NCBI GenBank assembly: GCA_031267825.1 | Contig: JAIRYJ010000017.1 | Location: forward strand, 62,001 to 126,000 | Direction: 5' to 3' | Length of the DNA stretch: 64,000 bases | Origin: Bifidobacteriaceae bacterium | Lineage (GTDB): Bacteria > Actinomycetota > Actinomycetes > Actinomycetales > WQXJ01 | Shown here: positions 62,101 through 64,000 of the stretch, in pieces | Position numbering within the stretch: the stretch's first letter is position 1 | Layout of the letters: every line of letters starts with the position of its first letter | The notes under the pieces: model-generated | What the model was told of the DNA's origin: nothing | What the model saw: the letters and a program-made list of their open reading frames with translations, nothing else | Database searches by the model: none | Made by a program: the position numbers and the translations under genes

Positions 62101-64000
62101 GACACCTTCCAGATGACGGAGGCCGGCGACACCCTGGACAGCGAGGTCTTCCTAGCTAACGCCGCTCGCGCCAAGGCGGAACTCGAACTCCTGGCCTCGC
62201 ACCGCATCCAGGTCATCCTGGGCAACCCGCCCTACTCAGTCGGCCAGGCATCGCAGAATGACGCCAACGCGAACTTGCGCTACCCAACTCTCGACTCCAG
62301 AATCGAGCAGACATACGTGCAACAGTCCTACGCCGGGCTAAAACGGAACATGTACGACTCCTACATACGCGCAATCCGTTGGGCGTCGGATCAGATCGGC
62401 GAGGCGGGCGTGGTGGCGTTCGTGTCGAATGGCGGCTATATCGACGGCAACAGTGCCGACGGGCTGCGAAAGTGCCTCGCCGCAGAGTTTGACGCCGTGT
62501 ATGTCTACAATCTGCGCGGCAACGCTCGCAGTGCCGGTGACCTGAGACAACGGGAGGCCGGGAACGTGTTCGGCTCGGGTTCCCGTAATACGGTCGCAGT
62601 ACTGCTACTGGTCAAGCGACCGGGCCGCGATAGTCCAGCCAAGCTCTACTATCACGACATCGGCGATTACCTCAGCAGGGAACAGAAACTCAGTATCGTC
62701 GGCGATTCGCGGCTCGCCACCCTCCCGTGGGAAGCGATCACGCCCAACGAGAACGGCGACTGGATTAACCAACGCGGCGACCTATTCGGCTCGTTTCGTC
62801 CGCTGGTCGGTAGCCGTGAGGCCCTGTTGGGCGCTTCCGCGCCGGGCGTCTCTACAGGCCGAGACGCCTGGGCTTATGGATTCTCGGAGGCGACAGTACG
62901 GCAAACAATGGCACGGCTGAGTGGTACGTTCAACAGCGAACTCAACCGCCTCGCCTCCGAGCCGCTACCCCGCAGTGGCTACGTGATCCGAGATCCAAGA
63001 TCTGTTTCCTGGACCGCCGGCCTGCTGCGACGGTTCGATTCAGGCAAACCCTTGGATCCGCATGGTGCGTCCTTCGTCATTAGCCAGTACCGTCCGTTTG
63101 ACCGAGAAATTCTCTTCGCTGACCCTGCCCTCATTGAGCGACCGGGCAGCCTCGCCCGATTTTTCCCCAGCCCCGCCCTCCGAAACTCCGGCTTTACCTT
63201 GACAGGCGTGTCCTCTCACTACGAATTTTGTGCCATCGCCACCGACCGGGTTCCCAATCTGCACCTGCTTGATAGCGGCCAGTTCTTTCCGCGTTGGCGC
63301 TGGGAGCCCGTCGCGGACAGCGATGAGCGGGCGGCGCGGCCCGAGGGCACCCAAGGCGAACTGAGGCTGGAAACCGGGGCGGACGGCATCGTGCAAAGTG
63401 GCTACCGGCGGATAGACAACATAACCGACGCCGCGCTGGCGGACTACCGCCGCGCTTACGGGCGGCGGCTGACCAAGGATGACGTGTTCCACTACGTCTA
63501 CGGGCTGCTCCACTCCCCGGACTACCGACGCGAATTCGCGGCTGATCTGAAGAAGACGCTGCCGCGGGTCCCACTGGTGGAAGACTCGGCGGCGTTCTGG
63601 GCCTTTGTCCGGGCCGGTCGCGATCTGATGGAGCTGCACATCGGATATGAGGCGGCCGAGCCGTGGCCTGGGCTTGAAATATCCGGCAATGCGCCGCAGT
63701 CAGATCCGTATGAATGGTTCCGGGTCGAGAAGATGCGGTACGGCGGCAAGGGGACAGACAAAGACAAGAGCGTGGTGGTGGTCAACCCGCGTGTCACCGT
63801 CAGCGGCATCCCCCTTGAGGCCCAGGCCTACATGCTTGGGGCACGCAGCGCGCTGGACTGGATAATCGAACGCTACCAAGTCAAGACCGATAAAGCATCC
63901 GGGATAGTCAACGACCCGAACGCCTGGTCCCGCGAACACGGCCAACCGCGCTACATCCTTGACTTGCTGACCAGGATCGTCACAGTCAGCATGCGCACCA
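59143..64000 (+). CDS. Type ISP restriction-modification enzyme (nuclease-helicase-methyltransferase), C-terminus cut by window edge
   Basis: Single polypeptide of at least 1619 residues, open to the window edge. Domains in order: Mrr-type nuclease with D65...Q80-C-K82; SF2 helicase with Walker A CGTGKT (K199), DEAH at 340-343, MTATPR and QAVGRVMRQ (motif VI); helical coupler (about 620-880); N6-adenine methyltransferase with motif I DPFAGTG (914-920) and motif IV NPPY (1028-1031); then a target-recognition and C-terminal region. This is the LlaGI/LlaBIII architecture (known members about 1570 aa), in which one protein methylates host DNA and cuts unmodified phage DNA by head-on translocation. 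AGGA lies about 9 nt before ATG 59143. No separate specificity subunit is needed. Confidence 0.93.
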   Translation, partial: MNSTVEELLAGLSSSATSERDKGDKFERLVKRFLTVDAAWARRFSEVYLWSEWPDRAGQPDRGIDLVAVERETGALVAVQCKFYAPDHYLAKSDIDSFLSESGKHPFAARLVVSTTDRWNSAAEAAIRGQQIPVSRIGLSDLVASSIDWSQFSFAEPERLARRPRKELRPHQVKALEAVREGFGNGERGKLIMACGTGKTLTSLRIAEDLVGSGGSVLFLVPSIALASQSLKEWSQEAAVPLRTFAVCSDLKVGKGGGLEDISVVDLEIPATTDPARLAEQVARNSLVDDAAPQVPDPSLAACDMAREPMTVVFSTYQSIDVIHRAQALGMGRFDLIVCDEAHRTTGATLAGDDESAFVRVHDDSYIGGAKRLYMTATPRIYDDASKAKAGEADALLASMDDEALYGPEFHRLDFGEAVGLGLLSDYRVLILTVPESAVSRVMQSAFAANSELNLPDAAKIIGCWNGLAKRGDAGDFLTDPGPMRRAVAFSGSIATSKKFEGEFAEVIDHYAGTLEEEATSVDSDGAVVVEASDPLAARVHHVDGTMNILVRNAALDWLRSEPGPGNCRVLTNARCLAEGVDVPGLDAVIFLNPRKSEVDVVQAVGRVMRQAPGKKYGYIILPVAIPAGEKPELALRDNQRYCVIWKVLQALRAHDSRFNAMINQIELNKTTPEQVRVIGVDVPEPSGQTASPVDEPGRWVMDPMDLGEWRDAIFAKIVTKVGSRRYWEDWAKDVAQITAAHTARLTDLVESGNGIVRSAFAAFLGALRANLNPSIDQAQAIDMLSQHMITKPVFDALFEGYSFTAHNPVAQVMQSMLTALEGLNLDSETASLEKFYESVRIRVQGIDNAEGKQRVLMELYEKFFRLAFKKTSESLGIVYTPVEVVDFIIRAVDDLLREHFNTALTADGVHVLDPFAGTGTFMVRMLESGLIKPEDLARKYASELHANEILLLAYYIAAANIEVTYHAVAGQPEGEYKPFDGIVLADTFQMTEAGDTLDSEVFLANAARAKAELELLASHRIQVILGNPPYSVGQASQNDANANLRYPTLDSRIEQTYVQQSYAGLKRNMYDSYIRAIRWASDQIGEAGVVAFVSNGGYIDGNSADGLRKCLAAEFDAVYVYNLRGNARSAGDLRQREAGNVFGSGSRNTVAVLLLVKRPGRDSPAKLYYHDIGDYLSREQKLSIVGDSRLATLPWEAITPNENGDWINQRGDLFGSFRPLVGSREALLGASAPGVSTGRDAWAYGFSEATVRQTMARLSGTFNSELNRLASEPLPRSGYVIRDPRSVSWTAGLLRRFDSGKPLDPHGASFVISQYRPFDREILFADPALIERPGSLARFFPSPALRNSGFTLTGVSSHYEFCAIATDRVPNLHLLDSGQFFPRWRWEPVADSDERAARPEGTQGELRLETGADGIVQSGYRRIDNITDAALADYRRAYGRRLTKDDVFHYVYGLLHSPDYRREFAADLKKTLPRVPLVEDSAAFWAFVRAGRDLMELHIGYEAAEPWPGLEISGNAPQSDPYEWFRVEKMRYGGKGTDKDKSVVVVNPRVTVSGIPLEAQAYMLGARSALDWIIERYQVKTDKASGIVNDPNAWSREHGQPRYILDLLTRIVTVSMRT

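Overview
The window is chromosomal DNA of a Gram-positive, high-G+C bacterium of the phylum Actinomycetota (about 60% G+C by eye). Three things point there: the cell-wall/division block pknB-pknA-pbpA-rodA-pstP-fhaB-fhaA, the many GTG/TTG starts, and the L,D-transpeptidase, PASTA-kinase and RCC1/FG-GAP surface proteins. The genus cannot be fixed from the sequence; the gene set would suit a Bifidobacteriales/Micrococcales/Propionibacteriales-type, possibly host-associated, organism.

Layout. 1-9.3 kb (minus): one tightly overlapping operon for Ser/Thr-phosphorylation control of wall synthesis; pknB runs off the left edge. 9.7 kb: tRNA-Leu(CAG). 9.8-16.3 kb (plus): S9 peptidase, L,D-transpeptidase and an ABC ATPase plus large membrane protein. 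16.3-16.9 kb: intergenic, with a duplicated 54-bp element that can fold two mutually exclusive ways. 16.9-20 kb: GT-C-like membrane glycosyltransferase, and a GT2/GtrA pair on the minus strand. 20-21.1 kb: transposase remnants and a cluster of DnaA-box-like sites. 21.1-28.5 kb: epimerase, alpha/beta hydrolase, large secreted protein, GH65 phosphorylase. 28.5-34.4 kb: proton pyrophosphatase and the purine genes purD, purQ, purS, purC. 34.6-36.4 kb: rpsF-ssb-rpsR-rplI. 36.6-38.7 kb: a secreted RCC1/FG-GAP protein apparently broken by a frameshift. 39-40.5 kb: SDR plus FadR-type regulator. 40.5-45 kb (minus): OmpR/histidine-kinase pair with an ABC exporter of two ATPases and one permease.

45-56.5 kb is the most distinctive block. 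A divergent promoter region at 50.6 kb separates two arms. The plus arm has a sugar ABC importer and a 759-residue protein of unrecognised family. The minus arm has CoA-transferase, enoyl-CoA hydratase, MBL hydrolase, GH88/GH105-like hydrolase, a mutarotase-like protein and a decayed KDG-kinase-like pseudogene. The arrangement suggests uptake and breakdown of a uronic-acid-containing or acyl-decorated glycan or glycoside; the substrate is not predictable from sequence.

56.4-58.5 kb holds two PH-domain membrane proteins, 58.6 kb a macrodomain protein, and from 59.1 kb to the right edge a single-chain Type ISP restriction-modification enzyme (Mrr-like nuclease, helicase, N6-adenine methylase), which is antiphage defence.
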